Assembly (NCBI GenBank): GCA_934045075.1
Contig: OW203730.1
Location: 9,724,692 to 9,788,691, forward strand
Origin: Yponomeuta sedellus
Taxonomy: Eukaryota; Arthropoda; Insecta; Lepidoptera; Yponomeutidae
Direction of reading: 5' to 3'
Length of the DNA: 64,000 bases
Made by a program: the position numbers and the translations under genes. Position 1 is the first letter of the stretch; each line of letters begins with the position of its first letter. Shown here in pieces: positions 8,302-17,926 of this stretch. The notes beneath the pieces are model-generated. The model did no database searches. It was given only the letters and a program-made list of their open reading frames with translations, and was not told the DNA's origin.

Positions 8302-11300
8302 AAACTAGGACCGCTAAACCAAGGACTTTCGAGAGACATGACCAACTTTGTTGTATCCCTGGTAGCAATGTCAGCACTATTGAATTCTGTGGGTACCCAT
8401 CTCCATTGTGACACTTCTGTCAAATCATCAATAGCTGCTAGTCTGTGGCTTACAAAAGCTTTATAACTTCTTGGATCTGAACGAATCCAAGCCAACGTTG
8501 TACCAGAATCTGACCAATAATATTTTTCCTTTATGTTCAACTGATGTTCCTTTATTACAGAGTCTGCCAACCTTGCGCCTAGTAGAGCAGCTTGAAGTTC
8601 AAGGCGAGGTATAGAGCAAGGTTTCAGTTGCGTGACCAAAGCCTTGGCTGTTACTAACGCTGTCTTCACTGTGCCATCCTCATATGTCAATCTCAGATAA
8701 CAAGCAGCCGCATACGCTTTGCTGCTGGCGTCACAGAAGGTGTGAAGCTGAATGGACGCATTATCTGGATTAGGCGCATAACAGCGTGGAATGGAACAAT
8801 CCTTTATGGTCTGCAAATCTTCGAGCCAAGCTTGCCATTTGTGATACTCTGAATCCTTCAATGTTTGATCCCATGTTATACCACTCCTCCATGAATCCTG
8901 CAAAATTATCTTGCCTCGTACAGTAAAATGTGACAGGAGACCGATGGGATCAAATATGGTGGCGATGACCGCGAGCATCTGCCTCTTTGTAGGCCTTGTT
9001 TGGCCGCTGGCGACCTCTTTTGGTACTTTATTCATGGAGAGATTATAACTCAATGTATCTGATGACATTGTCCAAATCATTCCTAATGTTCTTTCCTTAG
9101 ACTCCTCCCAACCAATTTTAACATTGCCTGCACCTCTTTTGTTCTCCGGGATAGACTGCATGACTGCCAGTGAGTTACTTGCCCAGTTGCATATATCAAA
9201 ATTTCCCTGTTCATGGATCTTGATAATATTTGCTGCCATTTCAACGGCTTGCTTCTCTGTGCTGCAACTGTCCAGGTAGTCATCACAGTAAAAATTCTCT
9301 TCTATAGCTTTTACAGCTTCAGGGTGCACATCTTGAAACGCCTGCGCGTTCCGGTTCTTAACAAATATGGCTGAGCTTGGAGAACATTTGGCTCCAAAGA
9401 GCATCGACGTCATCACATACAATTTGGGATCTTCGGAATCCCCTGGCTCTCTCCAGTAGAATTTTTGAAATTTCTGATCTTCTTTTCTTATCTTAACTTT
9501 CAGAAACATATCTTTTATATCAGAAGCAATTGCTACGTCACGCTGACGGAACCTCCACAACACACCCAATAGAGACTGCAGCAGTTCTGGCCCGGTGAGA
9601 AAGTAATCGTTAAGGCATCTGCCTTCTACTTTGCTAGCGCAATCAAAAACAACGCGCACCTTCCCGGGCTTATTAGGATTTACCACGGCAAAATGTGGGA
9701 GCACCCACCCTTGACTACCACTTAGTGTAGACTGTTCCGTGTCAATCCTTTCTTTATAAAGTTTGGCATAACCTAAATCAAGTAACCGCTGTATTTGTGC
9801 TGTGTAGGCCTTTGCAAAAACATCATCTTTAGAAAAACTTTTCTCGAGTGAAAACAATCTTTTCAAAGCATAACGATCAGTCTGTGGAAAATCATTATCA
9901 TCCTTTGCCCACAGTAAACTTGTTTCCCAAGAATTGTCAGAACACCTCTTCGTATGATCGTTCAAAATTGAAACTGCCCTCTCCGTGAGTGGGTTAGAAC
10001 GGTCCTTGGCTTCGATACCTAATGTGTCAAGCTGAAAGCTTTCCTTAACTAGAGTGTGTAAATCTTCATCGCCTGCTGTTTTCACTGATATGTGATGGCA
10101 TGACAGTACTGAACTGCGCATGCAATTTATGTTGCCATGGACAACATGACCTAATAATGTCTCGGATACTACAGGTTCATTGACCTGTCCTGCATAAAGT
10201 TGCCTAGAAACAATAAGATTCCAATAATCCTGACCTATCAACAGCTGTGGGGATGCTTCAGAGTACCAATCGATCAAATGTTCTACGGGTTGGACATGAC
10301 TGTATGAGAGGACTTTTTCTTTATTTAAAAATTGACTTTGTAAACTTAGCTCTTTCATTGTTCTAAAATTAACTGAAAATTTTGTGCCTTGAGTATTTTC
10401 AATTTTTAAGCTTACTGTCACACTATCTATTGTTTGGCATGTGGTACCTATACCTTGCAAATTTAATTTTTCAGGATTACCTATAGGACAAGCACCAACC
10501 TTTTTGACAATGCTGGAATCTACCAATGATATAGAGGCTCCCTCATCTAACAAAGCAAACGTCTGGCATGTGCCTTTAGGGCCAATAACCTTTAACGGAA
10601 CTACTTTCAACATTGCACCAACATTTTGAGAAACAGTGTTAACTTTAGCGCTTTCACTCTTATTTTCTGACTGTACATCTTTAGATTGAGCTTCAACTTC
10701 TACAGGTTTTCTCAACAATTTATGTAGATATTTAGAAATCTTACAGTTTTTCGCTGGGTGTTGATATACTAAGCATCTAAAACATTTTTTGTTATCTTTT
10801 ACCCAGTTCATGCGATCAGGTACAGACAAATCTTGAAATTTAGAACATGTTACAATATTATGATCACTCTTATTACAAAATGAACAGCTCTTTACTTTAC
10901 TATTATTAGTATTAAGAACAGGATGCACTCCATACCTTTTAGCTCCAGTACCTGGTACCGCAGGGGTCGCAGCGGGACGGTTCGTCGGCAACTCGGGGAG
11001 ATACCGCAACGCAAGCTCAGCTTCACGCCGCAAAAAGTCCGACAACGTAGGCAACGCGCCTCTGCCGCCCTCATCATGTGCGGCCGCAAAATCCATCCAC
11101 CGCGAACGCAAATTAGAGTTCATCTTTAAAATGACGCACTCGTACAGTTCCGCACTACACAAATACTCGAATAATCCTAGTCCACGTATCACCGCAACAC
11201 AGTTACTTACTTTGCAACTAAACTCACTTATCGCCAACGGGTCGTTCGAAACAGTCTTTAAGTTTTTCATCTCATTTATCTGGTCTCGCATAAGCCGCGA

Positions 11301-12152
11301 AGGATGACCGAAACGCAACTGCAACGTATCTATGATGACCAACGGCTCCGTACACGAATGTAACAACGCAGACACCGCTAACTTCGCATCTCCTGTCAGT
11401 GCAGATCTAAGCCGCAAAAGGTTGTCCGCCGGTGAAATGTTGTATCTCCTGGTAGTTTCCGTGTACATCGCCTTAAATTGTAACCAATCTTTCGGATTTC
11501 CATCGAACTGAGGTAACTTTGTATGAAAAACTTGATTGTTTATACCTCCTGTCACAGCTGACTGTATGGCGCGAGCTAATTTTGTTATGTTGTCACTTTC
11601 ATGTCTGTCAATGTCATTCAGTGACGTTGACGTTTGAGGCGCTGATTTTGTCCGTGGTTCGTGACGGTTTTCACCTTGAGTTGCCGCCAGGGCCGCCAAC
11701 TGTGCCTCACTTTGCATCGGCTGTTTGGCCTCGAATTCAAATTTTGGCGGGCATGCCCGGTCGCGTTCTTCTGAGAATTGCGCTTGAAATTTTTCCAACG
11801 AACTTCGCGCACGCGGCCGGGGAATTGGCGGGTTTTGGTTTTCAGACATCTCGCATCGCTGGAAGAATTCTTCGACTTTGCTGTCAATTATAACTCTTTC
11901 GGGCATTTCGGATCGTTCCAAAAAACGATCAATCTGTGCTGCCGGTAAACTGGCGAATGATGAATTATGGGCTGACTCCGAGGTCGTTGAACCCATCTCT
12001 TCCAATATGGCTATTTTCTGTTGCAAAACTTCTTCCTTCTTATCTAAAAGTATTTGCAATTGGTCCAATGTGTCCTTCATTTCTAGAAGATTACTTTTGG
12101 ATCTAGAACTGCTTGACTTGCGTGAACTTGTTGAAACTTTACGTTCCGCCAT
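8298..12152 (-). CDS. BEL/Pao Gag-protease-RT-RNase H polyprotein
   Basis: About 1284 residues from the ATG at 12150-12152. An upstream in-frame start at 12245 lies inside the LTR and is unlikely. Gag (about 1-410) is followed by two CCHC knuckles near residues 420-470 (CSFCNKSDHNIVTC and CFRCLVYQHPAKNC). An aspartic protease follows with ALLDEGAS near 536. The Pao-type reverse transcriptase has FYCDDYLDS (YxDD box) near 956 and SDIKDMFLKV upstream. RNase H shows TFCDASSKAYA near 1139 and ends in WFSGPSF. A premature TGA at 8298-8300 results from a one-base deletion, so the integrase frame is separated. Full-length BEL polyproteins run about 1750-1900 residues in one frame, which fits the two pieces combined. 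Confidence 0.93.
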   Translation of the reverse strand: MAERKVSTSSRKSSSSRSKSNLLEMKDTLDQLQILLDKKEEVLQQKIAILEEMGSTTSESAHNSSFASLPAAQIDRFLERSEMPERVIIDSKVEEFFQRCEMSENQNPPIPRPRARSSLEKFQAQFSEERDRACPPKFEFEAKQPMQSEAQLAALAATQGENRHEPRTKSAPQTSTSLNDIDRHESDNITKLARAIQSAVTGGINNQVFHTKLPQFDGNPKDWLQFKAMYTETTRRYNISPADNLLRLRSALTGDAKLAVSALLHSCTEPLVIIDTLQLRFGHPSRLMRDQINEMKNLKTVSNDPLAISEFSCKVSNCVAVIRGLGLFEYLCSAELYECVILKMNSNLRSRWMDFAAAHDEGGRGALPTLSDFLRREAELALRYLPELPTNRPAATPAVPGTGAKRYGVHPVLNTNNSKVKSCSFCNKSDHNIVTCSKFQDLSVPDRMNWVKDNKKCFRCLVYQHPAKNCKISKYLHKLLRKPVEVEAQSKDVQSENKSESAKVNTVSQNVGAMLKVVPLKVIGPKGTCQTFALLDEGASISLVDSSIVKKVGACPIGNPEKLNLQGIGTTCQTIDSVTVSLKIENTQGTKFSVNFRTMKELSLQSQFLNKEKVLSYSHVQPVEHLIDWYSEASPQLLIGQDYWNLIVSRQLYAGQVNEPVVSETLLGHVVHGNINCMRSSVLSCHHISVKTAGDEDLHTLVKESFQLDTLGIEAKDRSNPLTERAVSILNDHTKRCSDNSWETSLLWAKDDNDFPQTDRYALKRLFSLEKSFSKDDVFAKAYTAQIQRLLDLGYAKLYKERIDTEQSTLSGSQGWVLPHFAVVNPNKPGKVRVVFDCASKVEGRCLNDYFLTGPELLQSLLGVLWRFRQRDVAIASDIKDMFLKVKIRKEDQKFQKFYWREPGDSEDPKLYVMTSMLFGAKCSPSSAIFVKNRNAQAFQDVHPEAVKAIEENFYCDDYLDSCSTEKQAVEMAANIIKIHEQGNFDICNWASNSLAVMQSIPENKRGAGNVKIGWEESKERTLGMIWTMSSDTLSYNLSMNKVPKEVASGQTRPTKRQMLAVIATIFDPIGLLSHFTVRGKIILQDSWRSGITWDQTLKDSEYHKWQAWLEDLQTIKDCSIPRCYAPNPDNASIQLHTFCDASSKAYAAACYLRLTYEDGTVKTALVTAKALVTQLKPCSIPRLELQAALLGARLADSVIKEHQLNIKEKYYWSDSGTTLAWIRSDPRSYKAFVSHRLAAIDDLTEVSQWRWVPTEFNSADIATRDTTKLVMSLESPWFSGPSF
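8300..8304 (-). other. Frameshift in homopolymer between BEL RNase H and integrase
   Basis: The + strand has A5 here. Six would keep the coding-strand frame (Ser-Phe-Leu-Lys). With five, the frame meets TGA at once, while the integrase continues one frame away. No canonical X-XXY-YYZ slippery site is visible. Either a true mutation or a sequencing error is possible. Confidence 0.8.
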
Positions 12153-12201
12153 GCTGAAAAAACTGGCGCTCACGGCGTGAGGCTTGAAATCCCACGTAAT
12201 A

Positions 12202-12216
12202 CGGCTCGAAGGACCA
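12202..12216 (-). promoter_or_regulatory. BEL primer binding site, tRNA-Tyr type
   Basis: The - strand reads TGGTCCTTCGAGCCG, starting 2 bases after the 5' LTR. It is complementary to a tRNA 3' end CGGCTCGAAGGACCA, which I recall as the end of insect tRNA-Tyr. Confidence 0.8.
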
Positions 12217-12218
12217 CT

Positions 12219-12448
12219 TATTATTTCTTCGATAGCTCGCTGCACTGGTGTTTGGGGATTTATTAATGGAAACTGCTATTTCACTTTTTTAACTTATATT
12301 TTGCACGTCAAGTTGGAATTCACACACCGAACATCCGCCATTTTCTTCAAAACAGACCATCGACCATAATAGAGTGGGGCAGAGATTAATTATATAAGGC
12401 CCAGTTACACACACGCTTATTTGACATTTATAAGGCCAGTTGGCGACA
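12219..12448 (-). repeat. BEL/Pao 5' LTR (230 bp) with TATA-like promoter
   Basis: The 5' LTR of the - strand element. A TATA-like box lies about 12386-12398 (TATATAAT on the - strand). Its U5 end (12227-12238) also contains a 12-base match to the 5' end of tRNA-Tyr. Confidence 0.93.
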
Positions 12449-12453
12449 ACACC
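12449..12453. repeat. BEL target-site duplication, right copy (ACACC)
   Basis: Direct repeat of 5359-5363. Confidence 0.88.
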
Positions 12454-13162
12454 GGTCTATCACCCCGAAGCTAATCCAGTGGAGCGTCGCAACCGCGACC
12501 TTAAAACACAATTGGCCATTCTAGTAGAGGATAACCATCGCAACTGGTCTGAGCAGCTCCCCAGTATACGGTTTGCCATGAATACGGCAGTTAGTGCAGC
12601 AACTGAGCACAGCCCTGCGTACTTAACGTTCGGAAGGGAATTGCGAAGCCCCGATGATGTCACCCATGATTTGCGGGAAATTGTGCAGTCAGAAAATTTC
12701 GTGCCAGAGATCACACCAAAACTCCTGCAGATAGCCAACACTTTAAAGAGGGTTAAAGAAGTCCAAGAAAACAGAGAAGAGACTCGGAAGCGATACGTCG
12801 ACATTCATCGACGTGTCAGTCCACTTTATGCCCCTGGTGATTTCGTTCTGGCTACCCTTCATCCCATTAGCAAAGCCTCGCAAGGAATCAGTGCAAAGTT
12901 TGCACCACGTAGAGATGGGCCTTACGTAATCGTCCGGCAACATGGTCCGACATCTTACCAAGTAGCATTGCCTGCAACACCGGAATTCGTCGTTGGCACA
13001 TATCACTCCTCTATGTTGGTACCATACCATGGAGATACCGCCGCCTTGCCAACACCCGTGCAGCCACTACGGAAGAGGGGCAGACCTAAGAAGTTAACGC
13101 CAACCTCTAACACTCCAGCACCTGCTAGGAGAGGCCGCGGAAGGCCGAAGAAACAAAATTAA
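12454..13162 (+). pseudogene. Gypsy integrase C-terminal piece with GPY/F module and two AT-hooks
   Basis: The frame continues from 5363 and is open to a stop at 13160-13162. It supplies the third catalytic acid in NPVERRNR, the rest of the core (PSIRFAMNTAVS, SPAYLTFGREL), and the GPY/F-like module (RRDGPYVIVRQHGPTSYQVA). The last 30 residues are basic and contain two AT-hook cores, KRGRPKK and GRGRPKK. AT-hooks bind the minor groove of AT-rich DNA, so this tail could bias integration. That role is inferred. An ATG at 12440 lies in BEL LTR sequence and is not a real start. Confidence 0.9.
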
Positions 13163-13191
13163 AAGTCTGTCCTTCTCGTCGGGACGTCATC

Positions 13192-13209
13192 GAGGACAGA
13201 GGGGGAGTC
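13192..13209 (+). promoter_or_regulatory. Gypsy polypurine tract
   Basis: Purine-rich GAGGACAGAGGGGGAGTC directly precedes the TG start of the 3' LTR. Confidence 0.85.
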
Positions 13210-13748
13210 TGTAGCACCACCTTTATTTTAGTTCCTAATGTGACCGCAGAGCACTGTTGAGGACACTGGCATTGTTTATTTTAGTTACCAAATGTAACAC
13301 TAGGTGGCGCTGACACAAGTCTACATCGCGGTATGGTTTGGTTCAACTCAGGTGGATATAAGTGACCCAAGTCATATTGTAATTAATTTTTCCTCCTCAT
13401 CTCATGGTATTGTATCCATACATGGATCGACCAGGTTAATTCCTCTTTCAGTGTACAGTATGCTATCTGCTTTCGGAACATACTGGACCATTTAAGATAT
13501 TAGTTACGCTACTGTAGTAATTCCCGTGCTTCGTAATTACGTGTACGGTACGCTATCCATTAGTGGAACGTACTGGACCCTAGTTGCGTACGGAAGGTGT
13601 AATTCTTGCATTATTCTTTGTAAGGTTGTGCCCAGCGTACACTGGACCTTCCCCTCCACTGTTTTTTTTGTATTTTTTTTAATAAAAAATTGTTTGCCCC
13701 ACTATCGTCTTTACCTATCCATCGTCCACCCAGGACCTGCCCGTTACA
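13210..13748 (+). repeat. Gypsy 3' LTR (about 539 bp)
   Basis: Begins TGTAGCACCACC and ends CCCGTTACA, so TG...CA ends are intact. It has a TATA-like GGATATAAG near 13360 and an AATAAA near 13680. The interior carries two imperfect direct repeats around 13455-13493 and 13541-13580, plus a shorter third at about 13636-13652, sharing the words GTACRGTAYGCTATC and GGAACRTACTGGACC. The 5' partner is outside the window, so age and target duplication cannot be checked. Confidence 0.85.
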
Positions 13749-13817
13749 CTTTTATAAAAAAATCTAAAATAAATAATTTAAATAAATTGCTGTTGTACTA
13801 TAAGGATGATATTGTGT

Positions 13818-13853
13818 GTCGTCAGGCTATACTAGTCCACTGCTGTACATAGC
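13818..13853 (-). mobile_element. Fragment of RTE-tailed SINE (SINE-D) 3' end
   Basis: Matches the 3' tail of the family at 19695 (tail words GTCCACTGCTG and AGGCTATACTAG). Only about 36 bp remain. Confidence 0.55.
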
Positions 13854-13928
13854 CCTCTTTTTACTGTAAGATAGTAACATAGCATAAAAAAACATGTTTT
13901 CCATTTCCAAATGTTTTTAAAATTTGGA

Positions 13929-13961
13929 ATCATCATCATCACCACTGGCGGTGATGATGAT
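13929..13961. repeat. Trinucleotide hairpin
   Basis: A perfect 12-bp stem ATCATCATCACC / GGTGATGATGAT with a 6-base loop. It could be two RTE-type ATG-repeat tails meeting head on. Confidence 0.6.
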
Positions 13962-13969
13962 CTCAATTA

Positions 13970-14640
13970 TTAACGGATTTTTTTCAGCCTTGGAGCCCTA
14001 AGGAACGCAATTAACCAGCGGCCACGCAGAAGTGGCGCAGAAAAAACGCGGAAAAGACTATAATACAAAATGTACGGACGGGACGAAGACACCCATACAG
14101 AAAAGACAGGGCGAGGGCCCGATTTCTATACAACGCGTCACGTCTTTCCCGCGCCCCCGTCCGACGTCCTTTCTGTTTGACCCCCGGCTAAAAGGTCCTA
14201 CTATTCTTGAAGTAAAACTGAGGATTTTTTTTTCTAGAAACTTTGTTTGAGTTCCAGCGACGGGGAGCTGACTGACTTTATTTAACAAGGAGATTTTTCT
14301 TGTCACTATGTGCGGTCAAGAGTATATCGCTCACTTCTATGTGTGCACTCTAATCAGTTACATTACGGTCGATTTTGCAACAGACATATCAGTTGATTGT
14401 CCTCACCTCAGCAGCTTGAGAAAATTACTCGCTATCAAATATATCTGTCGAGGGAAGTTATGGAGACGTTTTTTAAAGGTTACTTAGTAACAAAACATTT
14501 GAAAAAGTGAAACATTAATTATGGTGCTATATAGCTGTGTTAAGTAAAACAATTTAATTTGCGTTCCAAATATTTATTCATTATTTTTTTGATTCTTCCG
14601 TGGAACACGGACTGGGAGGAATCTCAAATTAATTACGATT
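13970..14640. other. No gene recognised
   Basis: Mixed-composition sequence with a local GC-rich patch (14010-14170). Small ORFs on both strands show no known motif. Confidence 0.5.
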
Positions 14641-14689
14641 ACCTATTTCAAAAGGAAAACGGTAAGACGCTTGCTGTTGTTAAGTGTTT

Positions 14690-15412
14690 CTTACGGTTCT
14701 CTGCCTTTTTGCAGAAACAATTTCGGCCGATTATTATTTGGCAACTAACGTTTCAAATAATATTATTTTGCGGAATAATCATTTGCCAACTATTCTTATA
14801 TATTTTTTTTGATTTCCCAACCTCGTAGTTGCCAACTGTTTGTTTGGTTTGCTTTTTATAATGTAATCTTTCAAAATGCCAACTAGCGTAGCGTATATTT
14901 AAGTAGCGTATATTTTACACGTAATATTCATTCGGTCGGCCAAATTTTTTTCTGCAAAAAGGCAGAGAACCTTCGGTCTTACATGTTCAACCTAACACGC
15001 TCCTTCGCGCTCCGCTACGCTACGCGCTTCGTCGCACCTATATTTTTGTCGCAGATTGGGTCTCGTCGGCCACCCCTCTAGCCAGTAATATTTCCATTCC
15101 CAGTAATATTTTTCTTAAATTAAAAATGCAAATAATTTTTTTTTATCATAAAATCAACGTATGAAAAGGGAACTTACACTGACGAAACTTTATTCATCTA
15201 ATAGTTGTTTGCCTAGTAAAAGACTTGACACATAATACATTCCCAAAACGTTTTGTGTCATTATAATAATCAGCTTAACAAATAATTCTACCAAATGAAA
15301 CATTGCGATACAAACATTTGTAAATCGTTTGTTGTCAACGTAAAAAATAGGTGAAACGTTGGTTGGCAAGTGATAATCAGCGTAACAATTTTCTGCGAAA
15401 AGGCAGGACACC
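14690..15412. repeat. Degenerate foldback element with CTGC-hairpin motif
   Basis: About 60 bp at 14693-14755 recurs inverted at 15350-15412 with mismatches. A 23-bp block at 14695-14717 recurs as an exact inverted copy at 14949-14971. All three share the hairpin word CTGCCTTTTTGCAG. It looks like an old foldback transposon or Helitron remnant and has no coding capacity. Confidence 0.45.
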
Positions 15413-15899
15413 GTTTCTTACGTTAAATTGCGTGTTCACTCGTAAGGACGTCAATCCTTACGCGCAATATTTAATGTTTGTATTGCTACTTCGGTTGGGT
15501 GTGTTACTATACGTCACTGACAACAGGAACATCAGCCTAAAAACCAAATCACCGAGAAAGTTTCACAATTTTGTTTCTTTAGCAGTAATTCAATTCCAAT
15601 TGCCAGTTATCGTTCGATTTCAGTCAGCCGATTAAAAAATTTTGACTTTCTCCCTTGTATTTCCATGCATATTAAGACACCGAATTTGTATTATTATTGT
15701 GCAAAGATGTAATAAGTTGCCAATTAATAAACAAATACGGTGCAAAAAAGGAGTCTCTCCGTACGTTGTACTCACTGATACCGTACGTTTGACACACCCT
15801 GTGCAACAATCAGCGAGTCCCTTACGCTGATTGGCAAATCCTTTTACCACGATGGCTGGCCATCGACACGCTAAGAAGAGAAGAATAAACAAATCAAGA

Positions 15900-17270
15900 T
15901 CTCATCATTTGCAATGCGTGGAATATTCGATCAAATTACCATTTGGCGGAAGAACCGAAAGCGTACTTTCCACTTAGCAATTATTTTGAAGAGTTTACTT
16001 TTTACTTCATCTAATTGGTTATTCCGGCGGAGATACGCCGATGGTTGCTCCATTAACAACGTCTCTTTTCATTAAGATTCGTTAGAAACGAAACTTTTCC
16101 CCTAATTCGATTTAAATTTGTCACTTAACAGGAAAATAGACTAATTGAAGAGTTTTTTTTGTCTTACGTGCCAAAACAGGACGCAAGAAAATACTTATGT
16201 ACCTAGTTATTGGATTGCAACCGGATAAACTTACTAGGTTTTTTTGTCGACCAGGACTTGTAGTTCTTGTTTTTGGTGCCATCACTAATTAGTCTTTTAG
16301 AAAGTCGTTTAAAAAAGGTAAGTAAAGTAGAAATAGTAGATTGTTAACCGAGGGTAGAAAGAATAAATTCCCGAGGTATTTGAACGCGGCGAGGGCGGCT
16401 ATAGTCTATAGGAATTTATTTTTTTACCCGTGTTAAACACTGTACTTTTCATTTCGAATATGAGGAAAACAAAAACTAATTTTTAATATTTAAATCTTAG
16501 CATAAAAGATAATTACCAATTTTTTTTAAATTCCGTCTCAGATTCGTATAACAGATTAGTATCCCGCCAAGTTATGTCGACTTTTTAAATTTTAAATATG
16601 TAACTCACCGCGTAATTGTTGCGGCTTATCCGCTCAAAGAAGATGGCGCTAAGTTCACACTGGCTGTTTAGAAACTCATATGGCCGCGGCATTTTTTCAT
16701 TAGTTTTTTTTTACATAAAACTTTTCACAGCTGACAGTAGTTCTATTTTTTTAAGTTCATTCCGGCCCTTAGGTAGGAAGTAATTTGAATGAGTTTTCCC
16801 TCTCTATGGAGGAAAGCAGCATTTTCCACCCAATAATCAGATCAAAACAACACTACTTCCATCAACGAAATTGTTAAAAAAAATAGGTCTGAACAAATTA
16901 AGAAATTAAATCATATGAGAGTATCGACACCTGTGTTCGCGACATAGATTAGTTTATTGTGGCAACATTAATTTACATTATTATGTTGTCACTATTGTTC
17001 ATGGAGTTCGTGCCTTGCCGCTCCCGCACGTGGTTTATTTGATTTGTAATATTATAGTCTTAAAAATAGTAAATCTCGGATTTCATTAATCACCAGCCTT
17101 TTAAATACAGTCCACTCAATCACAAGTGTGTGCCACAACCTGCTTTGCGTTTTCTAATAAAAACTTAGAACAGATTCACATCTGTCAGGAAAAACCCAGT
17201 GTATAGTAGAAAAAACTAAGCCTTTGAACTACAAAAAAATATTGAAACTTATATTGATTACATTGATGAA
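15900..17270. other. No gene recognised
   Basis: AT-rich, intron- or intergenic-like sequence. No ORF, tRNA-like box or terminal repeat was found by eye. Confidence 0.5.
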
Positions 17271-17279
17271 TAAGATGAT

Positions 17280-17390
17280 TTATACAGCGTCCTTGTGGCA
17301 CCTTTACTCACACTATATAGGCGAAGGGACCGCTCGGATGCTGTAGTGGCTGGGACATGGTTTTAGATGGTGTAGGCTTAAATACAGATT
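17280..17390 (+). repeat. Dispersed repeat, copy 1 (partner near 53138)
   Basis: Shares ordered words (ACAGCGT, GGCAC, TTT.CTCACACTA, GTGTAGGCTT) with 53138-53260. Identity is partial and the class is unknown. Confidence 0.4.
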
Positions 17391-17413
17391 ACAGATTTGC
17401 AATAAGCTTTGTG

Positions 17414-17457
17414 TTAATCGTTTATTAAATCTCTGAAATAATTTAATAAACGATTAA
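17414..17457. repeat. Perfect 17-bp inverted repeat
   Basis: Arms 17414-17430 and 17441-17457 are exact reverse complements, with a 10-base loop. The core CGTTTATTAAAT also occurs in the hairpin at 44212-44309. Confidence 0.7.
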
Positions 17458-17914
17458 AATACTTGTTAACTGGGAACTTTTATAAAGAAACAATACAAGT
17501 ATAGTTCATAAACTACTAGCAATACAAATTGGCTTTTATAACTTGTTTTGACTTTACAAACACAAAGCCGAACAACTCAGTCAGATTATAATGAAATCTG
17601 GCACACTACAGTTGCCTTTGAAAGGTATTCGTTATTCAAAAATGCTTTATTAAAACCTATTTCATTTGAAATTTAATAACAGTTGCCTAAAGCTTTTCCA
17701 CGAAATCTGTGAACCTATTTGGAACGATATTAAATTCGTTTACCTGAAAACGAATCGTGTGGTGACAGTAATAATTAAATGACTTCTACGCTGTCACTAT
17801 CAGTCACAGACTAGGATACCCTGTTATTTGGTAACCATGCAATTATACCACAAACGTTAGTAACCACAAAACTTTTTTGTAACGGCGATAACATCGTACA
17901 TTCGCATTCAAGAA

Positions 17915-17926
17915 AAAACTGAATAA
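17915..17926. repeat. Target duplication of SINE-A array, left copy
   Basis: AAAACTGAATAA is repeated at 19636-19647, exactly at the two outer edges of the SINE array. Confidence 0.75.

Larger units (their letters stand above)
5364..12448 (-). mobile_element. Complete BEL/Pao LTR retrotransposon
   Basis: The element is 7085 bp with two 230-bp LTRs that look identical base for base, flanking ACACC duplications, a tRNA-Tyr-type primer binding site, a polypurine tract, gag-protease-RT-RNase H and integrase. It lies opposite to the Gypsy host. Identical LTRs mean insertion was very recent, or the ends were homogenised. The only obvious defect is one missing base at the RNase H/integrase junction. 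LTR ends are TGT...ATA rather than TG...CA. Confidence 0.96.
1..13748 (+). mobile_element. Ty3/Gypsy LTR retrotransposon, 3' part, split by two nested elements
   Basis: Three pieces of one pol gene (3-212, 4889-5363, 12454-13162) are followed by a polypurine tract and a 3' LTR at 13210-13748. The 5' LTR, gag, protease, RT and RNase H lie beyond the left edge. The middle piece has an H2C2 zinc-binding finger and the first two integrase acidic residues. The right piece has the third. A LINE sits at 214-4884 and a BEL element at 5364-12448. Each is flanked by a short target duplication, and the Gypsy frame is kept if one copy of each duplication is ignored. Family assignment rests on the integrase layout and GPY/F module. 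Confidence 0.93.

Noticed and set aside
13929..13961. Transcription terminator hairpin
   Set aside because: Eukaryotic context and trinucleotide composition point to simple-repeat tails instead.
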